Below the pieces are notes generated by a model. It did no database searches. It worked only from the letters and a program-made list of their open reading frames with translations, and was not told the DNA's origin. Positions 47,112 to 60,043 of a stretch of 64,000 nucleotides of DNA are shown here, piece after piece (the stretch's first letter is position 1; every line of letters starts with the position of its first letter). The translations under genes and the position numbers were made by a program. This stretch comes from Martensiomyces pterosporus. Taxonomy: Eukaryota; Kickxellomycota; Kickxellomycetes; Kickxellales; Kickxellaceae. Location of the stretch: NCBI GenBank assembly GCA_025201845.1, contig MU603937.1, positions 54,854 to 118,853 of the forward strand, written 5' to 3'.

Positions 47112-50100
47112 ATGGCATTTGGCACAATTGCCAGCGATAGCAGCAAGGTATGTGCACTCTTGGCAGTCTCAAGCCTGGCCGCCAGCCCTGCGTCACTTTA
47201 CTCTCCGAAAATAGCATGCATGTTGATGGGCCTCACCAGTTGTGTATCCATGCTGTAGACTGGCAAATGCGCAAAGAGCACGGAAACCACAGCAGCCAAG
47301 CTTAGGGCGGCAGCACTGGAATCGCTGCGAACAAAAGCTATCTCGAACCAAAACAGCAGCGACAGCAAGGACGCCGATTCTAGCGACGGCAGCAGTGGCA
47401 CGCACCAGGCAAAGCCAGCACATCTCTCAATGCTGGATGAGCCTGGGCGCTATGCGGACGATATCCAGGGTGAGCTCGTGCCCAGAGGCGACAACAGCGT
47501 GACTCTGCCTGGGCTGTCCCTGCCCAGATCCAGCACTCTGCAGTGCAGCAATAGCAGCGCAATCAAAGGTTGGTGCCGTTGCCGATATGCCCAAAGTTGT
47601 TCCCCGATCCGTCGGTATTGTCCATGCAGCTTTGTGCCTTGCCAACATTGCTAAGCGAATGTCCCTGCTGCGATGTGTGTGGACTGCACAATTTTCTGGT
47701 TGCTCTTGTAGCTACTCCAAGGCACTCGAGCATCACCGATGATGACGAGGATTTCGAGTCGCTGCTTGCGCGGTATCGGAACCCGCCTGAGGCCAGCAGC
47801 CCTGAGGGATATCGTGCAGAGCGTAACACGTACTACGACCACGATGCAGGCAAGACGCTATACAACGTGGATTATAGTCGTAAACCTATCAAAAGAAACG
47901 GGCGTAATCCAGATGGGATGTTTGAAGGAGGGAGCAGCGATGGCGTGCACGAGCAAAGCCGCGGCGGGTGGGGTCTGCACCCTCCTCTCTATCAGCCCAG
48001 CACCGCACCTGCTGTCCACGGCTTTGGGCAGACGGTGTACGCGCCAGTTGATCTGCTTTCGATGCACGGCTTTGCTCTCGGCACTGGCTATCCACCTCCG
48101 CTGGACACCAGCAGCAGGCAGGCTCGCTCGGTGGAGCAGTTCGTGCACCCCCAGTTAAGCACGCCGCCACACCCCGCCCTTCCTGATCTCTATCCCGAGG
48201 CATATATACACGAGCGGCACGAGCCAGCGGTGGATCATCCATTGTTTCCGCCAAGCAAGGACCACAGCAGGAGTGATAGCCAGCTGTCCGAAGGCGAGCT
48301 CGATGCCACAGCCAGCCACGCTTACTCCTACCTCTCTGACGGCGAGGTGCAGGAGCAGTCAGCCACATCTACAAGCGCAAACGATGCAGAATCGGCAGAT
48401 ACTGCGGACATCGCGGTGCCCCTAGCCGGTCAGATGGACGTTGTCGGGATAGCCAAGAGCCGCATTGAGGAGATACTCAAAATGAAGAACCCGCAGCTGC
48501 TCAAGAAGCCGCCGTTTCGTGCGCTCATGCTGCTTTTGCAGTGTATCAAGCTCGATGACCCAGAGGTTATTTACGACAAGGTCGGGAGTGCCCCTATTCT
48601 TGTCGTCTACGAGCTCAGCTCCCTTTCGCATGAGTTTGGTCTTAGTATGGTCACAGACGCCTGCATGACAAGGCTGCTGACGGCAGATGCCAGCCAACCA
48701 CAACCAGAGCTGGCTGCTAGCGGGCCAGCAGAGCCAGCAGAAACGGGCGCCCTAGAATCGCACCCACCGCCACCGCCCTCCCCGCCACCGCCCCTGCCTC
48801 CTTCTCGACCACGCTCGCCTCAGCTATCTACTACTCATACCACGGCGCTGGCAGGTACGTCGTCGCAGGGGACAGATTCGGAGAGCGTAGATATGAATGT
48901 CCATGAGACGTCCGACGATAGCCCCTCTTCGCCCGACGTTGACATGGACACTGGCTCGGACTCGGAGTACGAGTGTCCTGTTGGCAGCTCAGGAATGGAC
49001 ACCGCTAGCCTCCCTACCCCTCAGCCAAGCCGCAGCGAGCAGCTCGTAGGCTTGTCTTCGAGGGACTCCACCCCACAGCCACCGGCACGGTTTAGCAGAT
49101 CAAGAGCCCCAAGCCCACCCAGTGCACTGCCCAGAACGCCTCGGACACCCAGATCCACATATGGCAGCCCGGTGCCTTTCGCACATCCCGGCATGCTGTT
49201 CACCGACAGCAGGCAGCTACCACCCTCTGCTTACGGTGCCAGGCAATCGCAGTCGCCCTCCCCTGCCCAGACAGAGCAGAAGGACTCTGGGGTTGACAGC
49301 ACCACATTCATACACGACAACGATCGCCTTATTGTGACTGTGGATTCTAGCGACAGCGAAGAGGATTACGATGGCGATGCAGAGGGTGCTTCGGCCCCCA
49401 CCGTCACCAGCCGACAATGGCCATCGGGATCTACTCTGCAAAGAAGGACGCCAAGAGAAGAAAGCAGGATGCTTGTGGATGAATGCCGCCGTCTGCTGAG
49501 CGAGGAAGGCGCCGGCATTTCGCGCTCAAACAGCCGACCTGACCTGGCTCGCATCAACACGCGCGCACACAGCGACACACGCTCACCAACCCAAAGTGCG
49601 AGCAGCGACGCTAAGGAGAAGCTGCTGAAGGCGCAAGTGCATCTGAAGGCGCAGGAAAAGGCGATTGCTCAGCTCAAGCTCAAGATCAGCCGGAAACAGA
49701 CAGAAGTGCTTTTGCGCAAGAAGCTCCACGAGTCAAAGCTCGAGCGCTCTGGTGGGTTGGCTGCCAGTACATCCGCGCCTGGATCCCCGTATGAGCGCAC
49801 CGGCCAGGCTACTGCCTTGAAGAACAGCAAGACTGGCGACGCTAAAGCCCAAGACAAAGAGCCAGCCGGGGTATCCGCACCCACACGGGATGCAATTAGC
49901 GCCAGCTCTACGGATATGGCGAGCAGCAGACAGTGTGGATCTGAGCCGTGGTCGCCAAATGTATGCGACAGTATTTATGAGCTGCAGCTGCAGCAGTCGG
50001 ATGCCAGCGGCAGCGCAGCAAGCAGCGATTCGTCCCCCTTGCAAAGGACGGATCTGAGCAGGGGCAAGAGCGCCGATGCAAGTAAGCACCGCCGGCCAAA

Positions 50101-53100
50101 TGTAGACGCACGCGAGACCTCTCTCAGCAGCTCCTCTGAAGTCGCCATAACGCCAGAGCTCCCCGACAAGGACCAGTTTTCGAATATCATGGCAGAAATG
50201 CCAAAGGAGAGGCGTGCTGAGATCCTGGCACGCACTATGACTACACTCAAAAGCGCCATTAGCAGCAAGCGCGCAGAGCTCGACTATATCATGCACGCTG
50301 GTGGTGCGATGACCAGTGCGGCAGTAGAAAACCTGAAACGCTCAGTAGCCTTGGCGTCCAGCGGAGCCGCCGACAAGAGACGCCAGCTGCAGGTGGAAAG
50401 GCAGAATGTGCAGCGGCAGATTGCCATTCTGCAATCTCGGCTGAGCCTGATAGACATGGAGTCAGATATCCTGGCGCACGACTACGCTGCAGCACTCGGC
50501 TACCAGGCTACGCTAGACAGGCCCTTGGCGTCTCCATCCTCCAACGATCACAGCAATTTTCGAGCGGATGCCTTACACAAGGACATTTCTGCGATGCAGC
50601 AGTTTATCGAGTCGATTTGCAAAGCCCCCGGCATGCCAAGGCCAGCCGAGGCCACGCATGCTTTGTCTACTCGGCCGCTGAGCGAATCTAACCAGCAGAG
50701 CTCAGAAGCCAGCCGCAAACCAGCTGAGCGCGCTGTCTCTGATCGCAGTGACAAGCAAGGCAGCAAGAAGGACCTGGCATCCCTGAGAAGCAAGCTGCTG
50801 GCGATGAAAAAGGACCAGGACGCTATGGCGCAGAAGCTATCGACTCTGGCTCGCAAGCGGAAACAGATGTCCCCTGGCGAGGATGGAATGTCAGCTGCCA
50901 AGCGTGCAAAGGATACGGATGAGCCGCCAGCACTACCGGCACCAGACGCGCCTCAAAAGCCACTCAGCACACCCTACAGTACTCTTGACAAGGCTATTCA
51001 CAGTGCGCTTCAGCAGCATGCTGAACACGCCAGGCTTTGGCGCGAATCGCTGGTTGGCTCCATTGACCACAGCATCCTCAGGCCGCTGGTTGTAGTGGAT
51101 GGCATGGGCTGCAGCGATGTCGTCGACATACCTGACCGTATCTTGTCGGCGATGCTACCCAGCAAGGGACCAGCCGCAGGTGCGCGGCCCTATCGGAGTG
51201 TCACGTCTCGTCTGCTTGCTCCACGTCCACGTCCACGGCCCACGTACATTCCATACGATTCTCCAATCGGCCGGGCATCATCAGTGATACCAGCGGCATC
51301 CAGCCCTCTAGAAGCGAGCTCTGAAAGCGAGCCCTTTCCCGCTGGTGACTACTCGCTGGTGACAACCAAAGACATTTTGGAGATGCTTAAGGTTAGGCCA
51401 GATGCCGGTTTCGATACCGTCCAGCAGTACTACGCTGCGATCCAAGAAGACTTGCGGCTGCTGGACGCTGCTGGTGCTGGCTCTGCTTGCAACGCAGATA
51501 TTGCTCGCTCGCTGATGCCGATATGGCGGCGCCACAGGCATTTGCTCGCTAAGGACACTACCAGGCCAGCAAACCCGCTCCGCCAGGCGCTATTTCAGGA
51601 GAAGCCGCGAGAAATCATGGCTGGTGTGTCTATCCTTACCTCTGGAAACCACAGCACAGGCAGGCGTCCGATCGATACCAGGGCTCTGAAGCGAGTCACA
51701 GATAAAGCCAGCCAATTCCAGCCGCTGCTCAACCGCGACCTGATTCAGCTAGTGAGCTCCCCAGGCCATTCCCGCGAACCAAAAAGCGAGGCTAGCCACC
51801 GGGCAAATCGGTATTTTGACAGAAGGCTTAGCGATGACGACAGCGACGCTGATAGTGTCGGCAACGACAACGACTCTGACGATGGCATAGATTCGAGCGA
51901 AGGCATGGACACTGGTGGCTCAGATTCGCTCTCCGACGTGGAGCCTAGAACCAGTGACCCAAGCCCAGCTTTGCAGCCAAATGAGCCAGCGAAGCCTGCG
52001 GAGGACCTCTGTCGCCGCGCACTGAGCATCCTTAAGCGCAGGTCGCCAATGGAAAGGCCCAATTGCTCCATGTATGACGCCGTTGTTTATCTTAATGCAC
52101 CAGGCGGGAAGCAGATCGGCAAGGCGATCAAGTTCCTCGCGGATTCGCTTCTAGCCCACCCAGAGTCTGAGCAGCTGTGGGACCTCTACCTGGAGCTGTA
52201 CCTTCGGCAAAACGTCAGCGCCGACGATGCAGTCTCCGCATTCACGGATGCGACAAAATTCCACCCTGAAAGCCCCGGCATCTGGCGGCGCTATGTCCAC
52301 TGGTGTGGCTGGAATCTCAAATCAGCCTCAGGGGCTGCTACCGACCGCATCGCCTGGCACTCCAGGCTGGCTATGGTCGTGACAATGGCAATCAAGTACC
52401 TGGCTGGCGACGGCTTGACGGTGCTTTCGGAGGAAACGTCAGCCGTTGTCGCAGAGACGATCGTCTACTTTTGGGAGTGCATGTGGTCTGCATTCGCGCT
52501 ATCACAGCCAAAGCAGGCTGCTGAAGACTCATCGGTGAGGCTGCTTGCTCTGGCCAGGCGCCAGCTCACCTCGTGTATGCTCTCGTGCCTGACCTCCAAG
52601 ACCATGCGGGCATTGCGCACCGAAATTGCGAATGCGCGCGCCTCTGGCGACCAGGCAGGTCTGGCGGGCACTGCCGCTGCAAACTCAACCGCCGAGTGGG
52701 TACTCGCGAAGGTGCTGCTGCCGCACCACTTGCTGTTTGTTGTGCAGACTGCTGCGCACTGCTCACTGGAAGGCTCGTTCGTGCCTCGCGCTGTTCTTCG
52801 GAGCATGTATGCTGCCCTTTACTCGGGACCCAGAAGCCAGAGCACGTACTTTATCTGCTTGGAAGCCTTTGCAAAGCGGCATGCATTGGATCCGTCTGAT
52901 GTTCCTCGCATTTCTGGGCTGTTTGAGCATATCCAAAAGGCGCTGGCTAACCACCACCGCATTGATGCAAGGGCAGGAGACCAGGTTCAGCCAACGGTCT
53001 ACCACAAGTCAAGGTGCATGTGCTTGGCAGCGGTCAGGGCAACACTGGCGCAGCTCAAAGAGCACATGCTAGTCTGCATGGGCAGCCAGGGCGATGACTG

Positions 53101-54257
53101 CGAGAGCCTTGCTTATCGGATTGCGAGGCGGCCAACGGAGGAGGCTTGCATCCCGCATCTGCTTGAAGGGATCTCGGCTGCTGGCGTAGAGAACTGCATA
53201 CTCGTCGCCGCGCTCTGTTGCACAAGCCATGGCAGTCGCGCGCCATGGGACCGTGCCACTCGTATCCTGCGCGTGTACGCCAAGTTTCTGGATGCCACAA
53301 TGAAGTCGAGCGCCGACAGGTCCATGCCTTTCGCCTTGCCCACTGGCATCAACGGCAGCGACACCATTTCCGCGAACGAACTGAGACAGTGGGCTCAAGA
53401 GGCGAGGAGTGTCTTCTACGAGGCAGTCGGATATTCAGGCGCTGCCAGCCCAATGTCACCCAAAGACCTCAGCTTACGGCTGGTTGCTGCCAGTAGTGAC
53501 GAGGCACTGGCTGACACCGGCGCCAATCCCAAACAGCTCTGGAGGACGCGTTCGGGATTCTGGGCCAACATCGCCCTACTTGAGCTCCTCCATGGCTACT
53601 ACGAGAATAACCGCGAGTCGGTTGGCAGTGGTGCTCTAGACTCAGCGGTTGCATGGCTACGCTGTGCATTCAACTACCTTGGCAGGGATGATGCTGGCAG
53701 CAGAGCGCAGATATGGATGCTGCTGCTGCGGCTTAGAATGGCGCAAGCACCGCTGACGCATGGCGACCTCGCGCAAATGCATGCTGACCTGGCTCCCGAC
53801 TCTGACTTGCTGCGTCTGCACGCGTCTACGCCCTGCTTTGCTCTTGTCAACCACGTCCTCGGCACTATTTTACGCCTGGCGGCAACGACCGAGACTCTGA
53901 AAGCAGTGAGAAGCTACATCGCCTCTGTGGCTCCTACAAACACGGAACTGACTGTTAGGTAGTATTGCAAGCCCTCCTCTGCGCATCCATGCCTTTTCGT
54001 CCTGTGCTGCCGAACTGCTTTCATTCCTTTTTTGCTGATATGGCCATTTGGCGTCAACTGTGGATGAGCGTGCATCTGTGCGTCTGCTTGTTTGCCTGTT
54101 GTTGTTCCTTTCTGTGCCCGCTCATTCATGCCTTGTCTGTATGTGTAGGTTAATCGCGCGTGCCAGCTCTATGGAGGGATCGCGTGTTGATGCGGCAGGC
54201 GTTTTGAAGCGGGCGCAATATCGAAACCCGTCGGATCCGCTTCTCGCTGAAATGTAA
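47112..54257 (+). CDS. large coiled-coil/HAT-repeat-like protein, four exons; possible ZFC3H1/Red1 relative
   Basis: Exons are 47112-47147, 47259-47568 (or 47469), 47712-53958 and 54149-54257; all joins keep phase and give 2233 or 2200 residues. The two exon-2 donors (GTTGGT at 47569, GTGAGC at 47470) differ by 99 nt, so both keep frame. The last exon replaces a stop six codons after a GTAGTA donor and ends with AAGVLKRAQYRNPSDPLLAEM, a HAT-like half-repeat that fits the preceding helical region. Order: AAKLRAAALESLRTKAI, acidic Ser-rich stretches, poly-Pro, coiled coils (about 748-790, 945-1065, 1130-1170), a Pro/Arg patch (RLLAPRPRPRPTYIP), then helical repeats from about 1545 (HPESEQLWDLYLELYLRQ, FHPESPGIWRRYVHW). 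The architecture recalls ZFC3H1/Red1 exosome-adaptor scaffolds, but I see no Cys/His zinc finger, so identity is open. Confidence 0.75.
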
Positions 54258-54940
54258 ATTCAACCTGCAACCAAGCACCGCGTTTGAGCAACCAGCATCT
54301 GTCTCTGCATGTCCACGCACTGGCTTGGCCATCTCTTACATTCTTGTCTGCTTTGCTGTTTGTTTCTACCGCTGTTTCTTTTCTGTCCTGTATGTTGCCC
54401 GCCGGCGCATCTTTGCACTGGATGCAAACTGACCACCGCTAAGTAACTACTAGTGCGAACACGGCAGTCGCACACCAGTCTTGACGCAGCTGGATGATGG
54501 AAAAAGAACAAAGGGGGGAAGCATGCATTTCCTGCTTTCGGGAAAATGCAGTTTCCACAACTACACTACACTTTCGTATATAGACATTGGCACGAGTAAG
54601 GACATGTAGCCCCACTAGATAGCACTGGGATAAGACTTTGACGCTGCACCTGACAAACAAATAAACAAATGAAACAACCCGCACCCGAGGCCACTGGCAG
54701 CCACTGCACCACATGCAAACATGAAGCCGTCTGCTTAGATCAGCTCGCTCAAGATGTGGCCGAGCCGGCTTTCTCGGCCCACAGAGCTTGCTGCCGAAAA
54801 TGCCCTGCGGTGGTGATGACTGTAATTTTTGTGCTATCTCTCATGCCTCTTCTGCTCGGCAATAGAATCAGCCTGGCTTTCTTTTATTGCATTTGAACTC
54901 GGCAGCCTTGACATTTTTACGCGGTGACGGCAGTTGGCTT
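54258..54940. other. intergenic
   Basis: 683 bp between the large protein gene and the mt-IleRS ATG. No element or gene recognised. Confidence 0.5.
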
Positions 54941-57900
54941 ATGAATCAGACGTTTGCAGCCCTACGCACTGTCCCAGCCACCAGGCACGCCGGCCTGCTG
55001 GGCTCAGCCTACAGCGCCTCCATGGCCCGAAACACGCCTATTCGGTGCTACGCGAAGGACGCGAAGGACACAAGCGGCCCGGATCCAGCAAAGAAGCCGA
55101 GCCCTTACTCGCACACGCTCATGCTGCCCAAAACGGGGTTCCCCTTGAGGGCCGATGCAGCACGCAGGGAAAAGCAGTTCCGCGACCGGTGCACCGACAA
55201 GCTGTACAAGTGGCAGCTAGAGAACAATCCAGGAGAGCAATTTGTGCTCCATGACGGACCGCCCTATGCGAACGGCGAGCTTCACATAGGCCACTTTATG
55301 AACAAGGTGCTCAAGGATATAGTGAACCGGTACCAGGTCATGCAAGGCAAGCGGGTGTTGTATATTCCGGGTTTTGATGGCCATGGCCTGCCTATTGAAC
55401 AAAAGGCGCTGGCGACGCTGAAGGGCCGGGATCGGGATTCGCTTGATCCGATGGAGATCAGAACGCTAGCCCGTAACTTTGCTTTGAAAGCGGTGGCAAA
55501 GCAAACCAAGGGGTTTAGAGAGTACGCTGTCATGGGTGACTGGGACCGCCCTTACCTGACCCTTGACCCGGAGTACGAGGCCAACCAGCTGGAAATCTTC
55601 AAGACCATGGTGGCGCGTGGATACATTTACCGGCAGAACAAGCCGGTGTACTGGTCGCCATCGTCGCGCACAGCACTGGCCGAGGCCGAGCTTGAGTATA
55701 ACGATGAGCATGTTAGCACGAGCGTTTATGTCAAGTTCCCGCTGACAAACGAGGCTGCCGCACGGCTGGGCGTCAATGGCGATGTGAGTGCGTTGATCTG
55801 GACGACCACACCCTGGACGCTTCCTGCTAACAGCGCCATCTCTGTCCACCCAGATCTGGAGTACGTGCTTGTTAATGTTGCCACTGAGGGCGGCAGCGAC
55901 TTGGGATCAGCGAGCAGCTACAATATGCTGGTTGGTAAGGGCAGGCTGGAGAAAGTGGTGGATCTGCTCCCACAGGGATCTAGCGTGGAGGTTCTTCGCA
56001 ATCTCAAGGGCTCTGATCTTGAAGGGCTGACATACAACAGCCTGATCCGCGGCAAGGAGTGCAAGGTGATGCTCGCTGGCTACGTTACCGAGGATTCCGG
56101 AACTGGGCTTGTCCACTCGGCACCAGGCCACGGCAAGGAAGACTACGAGGTTGGAGTGGCGAACGGCATCGAGGTGTATTCGCCGGTTGACGACTTTGGG
56201 CGGTTCACCAGCGACGCAGGTGCAGCGCTTGTGGGCAAAGAGGTGCTTGGCGATGGAACGTCGGCCGTCATCGACATGCTAATTGACGCTGGCGCCCTTC
56301 TGCATAGGAGCGAGTTCAAGCACAGCTACCCCTACGACTGGCGCACCAAAAAGCCTATCATTCAGCGTGCAACGCCGCAGTGGTTTGCCAATATCCAAGA
56401 CCTGAAGAACTCGGCGTGGGACTCGGTCAAGGGCGTCAAGGTCATCCCAGAGTCTGGGCGCCGTAGACTGAAGGCATTTGTGACTGGCCGCTCGGAGTGG
56501 TGCATCTCGCGGCAGCGCGTGTGGGGGGTTCCTATCCCTGTCTTGTATAACGAGAGGACTGGGGCCCCACTGCTGACTGAAGAGTCTATTGACCATATCG
56601 CCCATGTAATCAAGACAAACGGCGGATCCGATGCCTGGTGGACCCTGCCTGTTGAGGAGTTTCTGCTTCCAGAGTACCGCAACAACGGCGAGGCGTACGT
56701 CAGAGGCAGCGACACCATGGACGTGTGGTTTGACAGCGGCAGCTCGTGGAGGCTTCTTGAGGCAAGAGCAGAGAAGCGCGAAGGAGCAGCGCTTGCTGAC
56801 GTGTACCTTGAGGGCAGCGACCAGCACCGCGGATGGTTCCAGTCATCCCTGCTCACATCCAATGCTGTGCGTGGCGTGGCACCATACAGGACGCTGGTGA
56901 CCCATGGGTTCACGCTGGACGAGCAGGGTCGCAAGATGTCGAAATCCATCGGAAACACGCTTGCGCCGAGTCTGGTCATCGAGGGCGGCAAGGACAAGAA
57001 GAAGGAGCCGGCGTATGGTGTTGATCTCCTGCGTCTTCTCGTTGGATCGACCGACTATACGCAGGACGTGAGCTTTGGGCCCACGGTCTTTGCCAACTTT
57101 GGCGACACCATCCGCAAGATCCGCAGCACCGTAAGGTTTATGCTCGGGAATCTGAACGGATTCGCCCCTGAGCAGGCAGTTTCCTATGAGCAGATGCAGC
57201 CCATGGACCGGTACATGCTGCATGAGCTGCTCCATTTCAAGAAGAGCGCCAAGTTGGCATTCGACAGCTACGAGTTTTTCAGAGCCATGCAGGCGCTCAA
57301 CTACTTCACCAACACCACGCTGTCGGCGTTCTACTTTGATATCAGCAAGGATCGTCTTTATGCCAACAGCCAGACGGACCTGTCGCGCCGGTCCGTGCAG
57401 ACTGTTCTGTACCATATTCTGGTCAACTATGTGACGACGCTGGCGCCAGTGACCTGCCACCTTGCTGAAGAAGTGTGGGAGTTTTTCAGGCCGGTCAGGA
57501 CTGCAGAAGGCCAGGACAAGTTCAGCGTGTTTCAGGAGAGCTGGGATCAGACTGACGAGGCATGGAACAACCCGGAGCTGGCCGAGGAGTGGGTGGCACT
57601 AAGAAAAGTACGTGGCCTGGCGAATAGGGCGATAGAGGCCGCACGGCAGGGGAAGGCCATTGGCAGCTCGCTGGAGGCTGAACTGGACTTTTACCTCCCG
57701 CTAGATACAAAGATGGGCCGACTGCTCAAGAAATACGGTAAGTCACTCGGCATCTGAATATTGTGCCGTTTTCTTGCAAGGTTTGTCAGTGGCTGGCGAT
57801 GGCGATGGCGATGGCGATGGCGATGGCGATTGTGCTGGCGATTATCTGGCACAGCAGATTGTCCATGTATAACCCAATCCCCCACATCAAATGGGGCTGC

Positions 57901-58247
57901 TCAGCATTGTGCTCAGCAGTGTACTGATACCCGCACTCTTCCACTGATGCGCTGCTTTTTGTTCTGTAGAGGGCGATCTGAGGCAAGTGTGCATAACATC
58001 GAGAGCCGGTGTGCACGCCAGCAGCGACTTTGTGGACAGCGGAGCTCTGAGCGCGCAGTTCACCGAGCAGGACAGCGTTGCGTTTGGCGAAGAGACACGC
58101 ATCAAGGTGGTTTGCCGCCATTCGCCGCTCCACAAGTGCCCTCGCTGCTGGAACTTCCACTCTGTTGAGCCAGAAGCGCTGTGCGAGCGCTGTGACGGAG
58201 CCATCGGCAGTCCCGGTGAATCCTTGCAAGTGCCAAATAGCAAATAA
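54941..58247 (+). CDS. ISM1: mitochondrial isoleucyl-tRNA synthetase, two exons
   Basis: A 1024-residue bacterial-type class I synthetase charging mitochondrial tRNA-Ile. Exons are 54941-57737 and 57970-58247, phase 1, with GTAAGT donor and CTGTAG acceptor. The N terminus (MNQTFAALRTVPATRHAG) looks like a mitochondrial presequence. HIGH is in NGELHIGHFMNKVLKD near residue 110, the editing domain contains TTPWTLPANSA and GTGLVHSAPGHG, and KMSKS is in GRKMSKSIGNT near 665. Exon 2 supplies the zinc-binding end with CPRC and CERC pairs, typical of bacterial/mitochondrial IleRS. Without the splice the frame stops after KYGKSLGI and would lack it. The 232-nt intron contains six perfect GGCGAT units. 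Confidence 0.96.
57795..57830 (+). repeat. (GGCGAT)6 in mt-IleRS intron
   Basis: Six perfect GGCGAT copies inside the intron, followed by a degenerate GGCGATT 12 bases later. Seen directly. Confidence 0.97.
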
Positions 58248-60043
58248 GCACGAACTGGCGCAGCACATTGACGCTCGTCGCTGGCGCTTCTTGCATTTCA
58301 ATATGTGGCGTGGGTAGAGCTGCACGTTGCGCCTATTGTCCCAATGCGCGCCAAATCCAAAGCGAGAAACATGCAATTGTTGCCGCTGCCGTTGGAGGAA
58401 GCAGAAGAAAGAAACATGTGCTGTTCAGCTGACGATCATTCCTGTTCGTCCGCCCTTTGTGTAGCTAGCGGAGTGTCTTTCCAGCCCATCTGGCAATATC
58501 AACAGACCGGGGTTTGGGCTGCATGGACCATGTGGCCAAGAGGAGTACGGGGTTGATGGGCCAGCACTGCATCAAGCAGCAGCAGTTGCAGCAGCAGCAG
58601 CGCATCCCTCAGACCTGCACTCTGACAGCGACTTGGCATCTCGCTGCTCTTGCGCGGCTGCCTCCTTTGCATCTGTTTCTATAAATAAACCGTGCCTCAG
58701 CTCACATACAGGGCCAGAGAGGAGCGTGTTTGGAGACCAGGCGCTCTTTGTCTACCCAGCACATGAGCACTATGGTGGTGGCAGCAAAGGAGGGCTGCGG
58801 TGGACAGGCGTTCGAGTGATCCGCTGATCGCCTCGCAAGTGATGAAAATTTTAGTTCGATCCACACAGGCCAACCAGCCTGATGGCGGCTGTTTTCTGGC
58901 TGGGAGTTTCCTCCGCTCCCCTGGCCCCTGTTCTGACCCCCGCGCCAAAATGGCCTGGCTCCTCCCCTTTTCTCCTCTCTTGTTTCTTTTTTTGCCTCTC
59001 GCTTGTATTATTGATGCAGAACTAAAGAATAGCAAAACCCGGCCCTTGCCTATTTCTCACTGCGCACCCACGTCTTGCACTTTCTGGGCTTATCTGTCGA
59101 GTTGCCGGCTGAAAGTCGTGTTCGTATTCCCACTTTTTCCTAGCCATCGCAGCACCCGATAGCGCCTGCTGTTTCCGATAGACTTTTTTTTAGGCGCAAA
59201 GCAGTAGAGCAGCAAGCGCTTGTTTGCTGGTGTGTAAGGCCCATCTGCTTCTCCGCCCTGCTTCCTTATCTCAACCGCGGCCATTCCCCACACACCCCTG
59301 CACACCTGACACGCACACCCCGTCTCAGCACAGGGCTTCTCTAATCGTTCTGCCGCAGTCCAAATAACAGCGCCTTGGCTACCTCCGCCATTGTCTGAGA
59401 AAGCGAGCCAGCAGCCGCTTTGCACAATTCCTGGCCACGACACCTGAGAAGCTGCACGTCTAGCGCTGCAAACCTGGGCTCGTGGCAAAGTGAAAACTTT
59501 TGTACTGCGCAGCGGTCGCACGCAGTGCCTTATAACACACTGCCTTTTTCCACTCGCCTTCCGATTCCCCCTTTTGCTAGCTCACACACCAGCCCCCGTA
59601 TACGCATACCCTCGCGGCCATTCAGGATATCCGCTTTCAGACACTGCGTTTCCTTCTCTGCTCGACACATCCGCAAACCCGCCTGAGGCGTTTATTTTTC
59701 TGGTCGCTCTCGGCTCAATCTCGGCTGGGTGGAGTTCTGTGCTCATTGAGCCCAAAGAGAAGTCGCTAATCCTTGTGGCATCCAACTGCCTCGTACTATT
59801 TATAGAGCTCTAGCGTAGCCGGCTCTTTATCCGTTTCGTCTGCCATCGCTCTCTGCTCCCCCAAAAAAGAAACCCTTGGAGGAGGACGATCTGGCTTCTC
59901 TCTTCTCTCTTCTCTCTTCTCTCCTCTTCTTACTGTATATCTCCTGGTCTGCCAGCTGTAGCAGACATTTATTTTTCATACACTCGCACTTCGATCGTTT
60001 CTTGCGCTTTAGCGGTTTTCGATTCCAGCGCGCTCTATAGCGG
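58248..60043. other. long intergenic region
   Basis: 1.8 kb, the largest non-coding stretch. Holds a CAG/CAA-rich patch (about 58571-58600), T runs, and a TCTCT-rich pyrimidine tract (about 59895-59935) just before the next gene. Frames of up to 143 codons on either strand have no domain. No tRNA or other RNA gene recognised. Confidence 0.6.
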
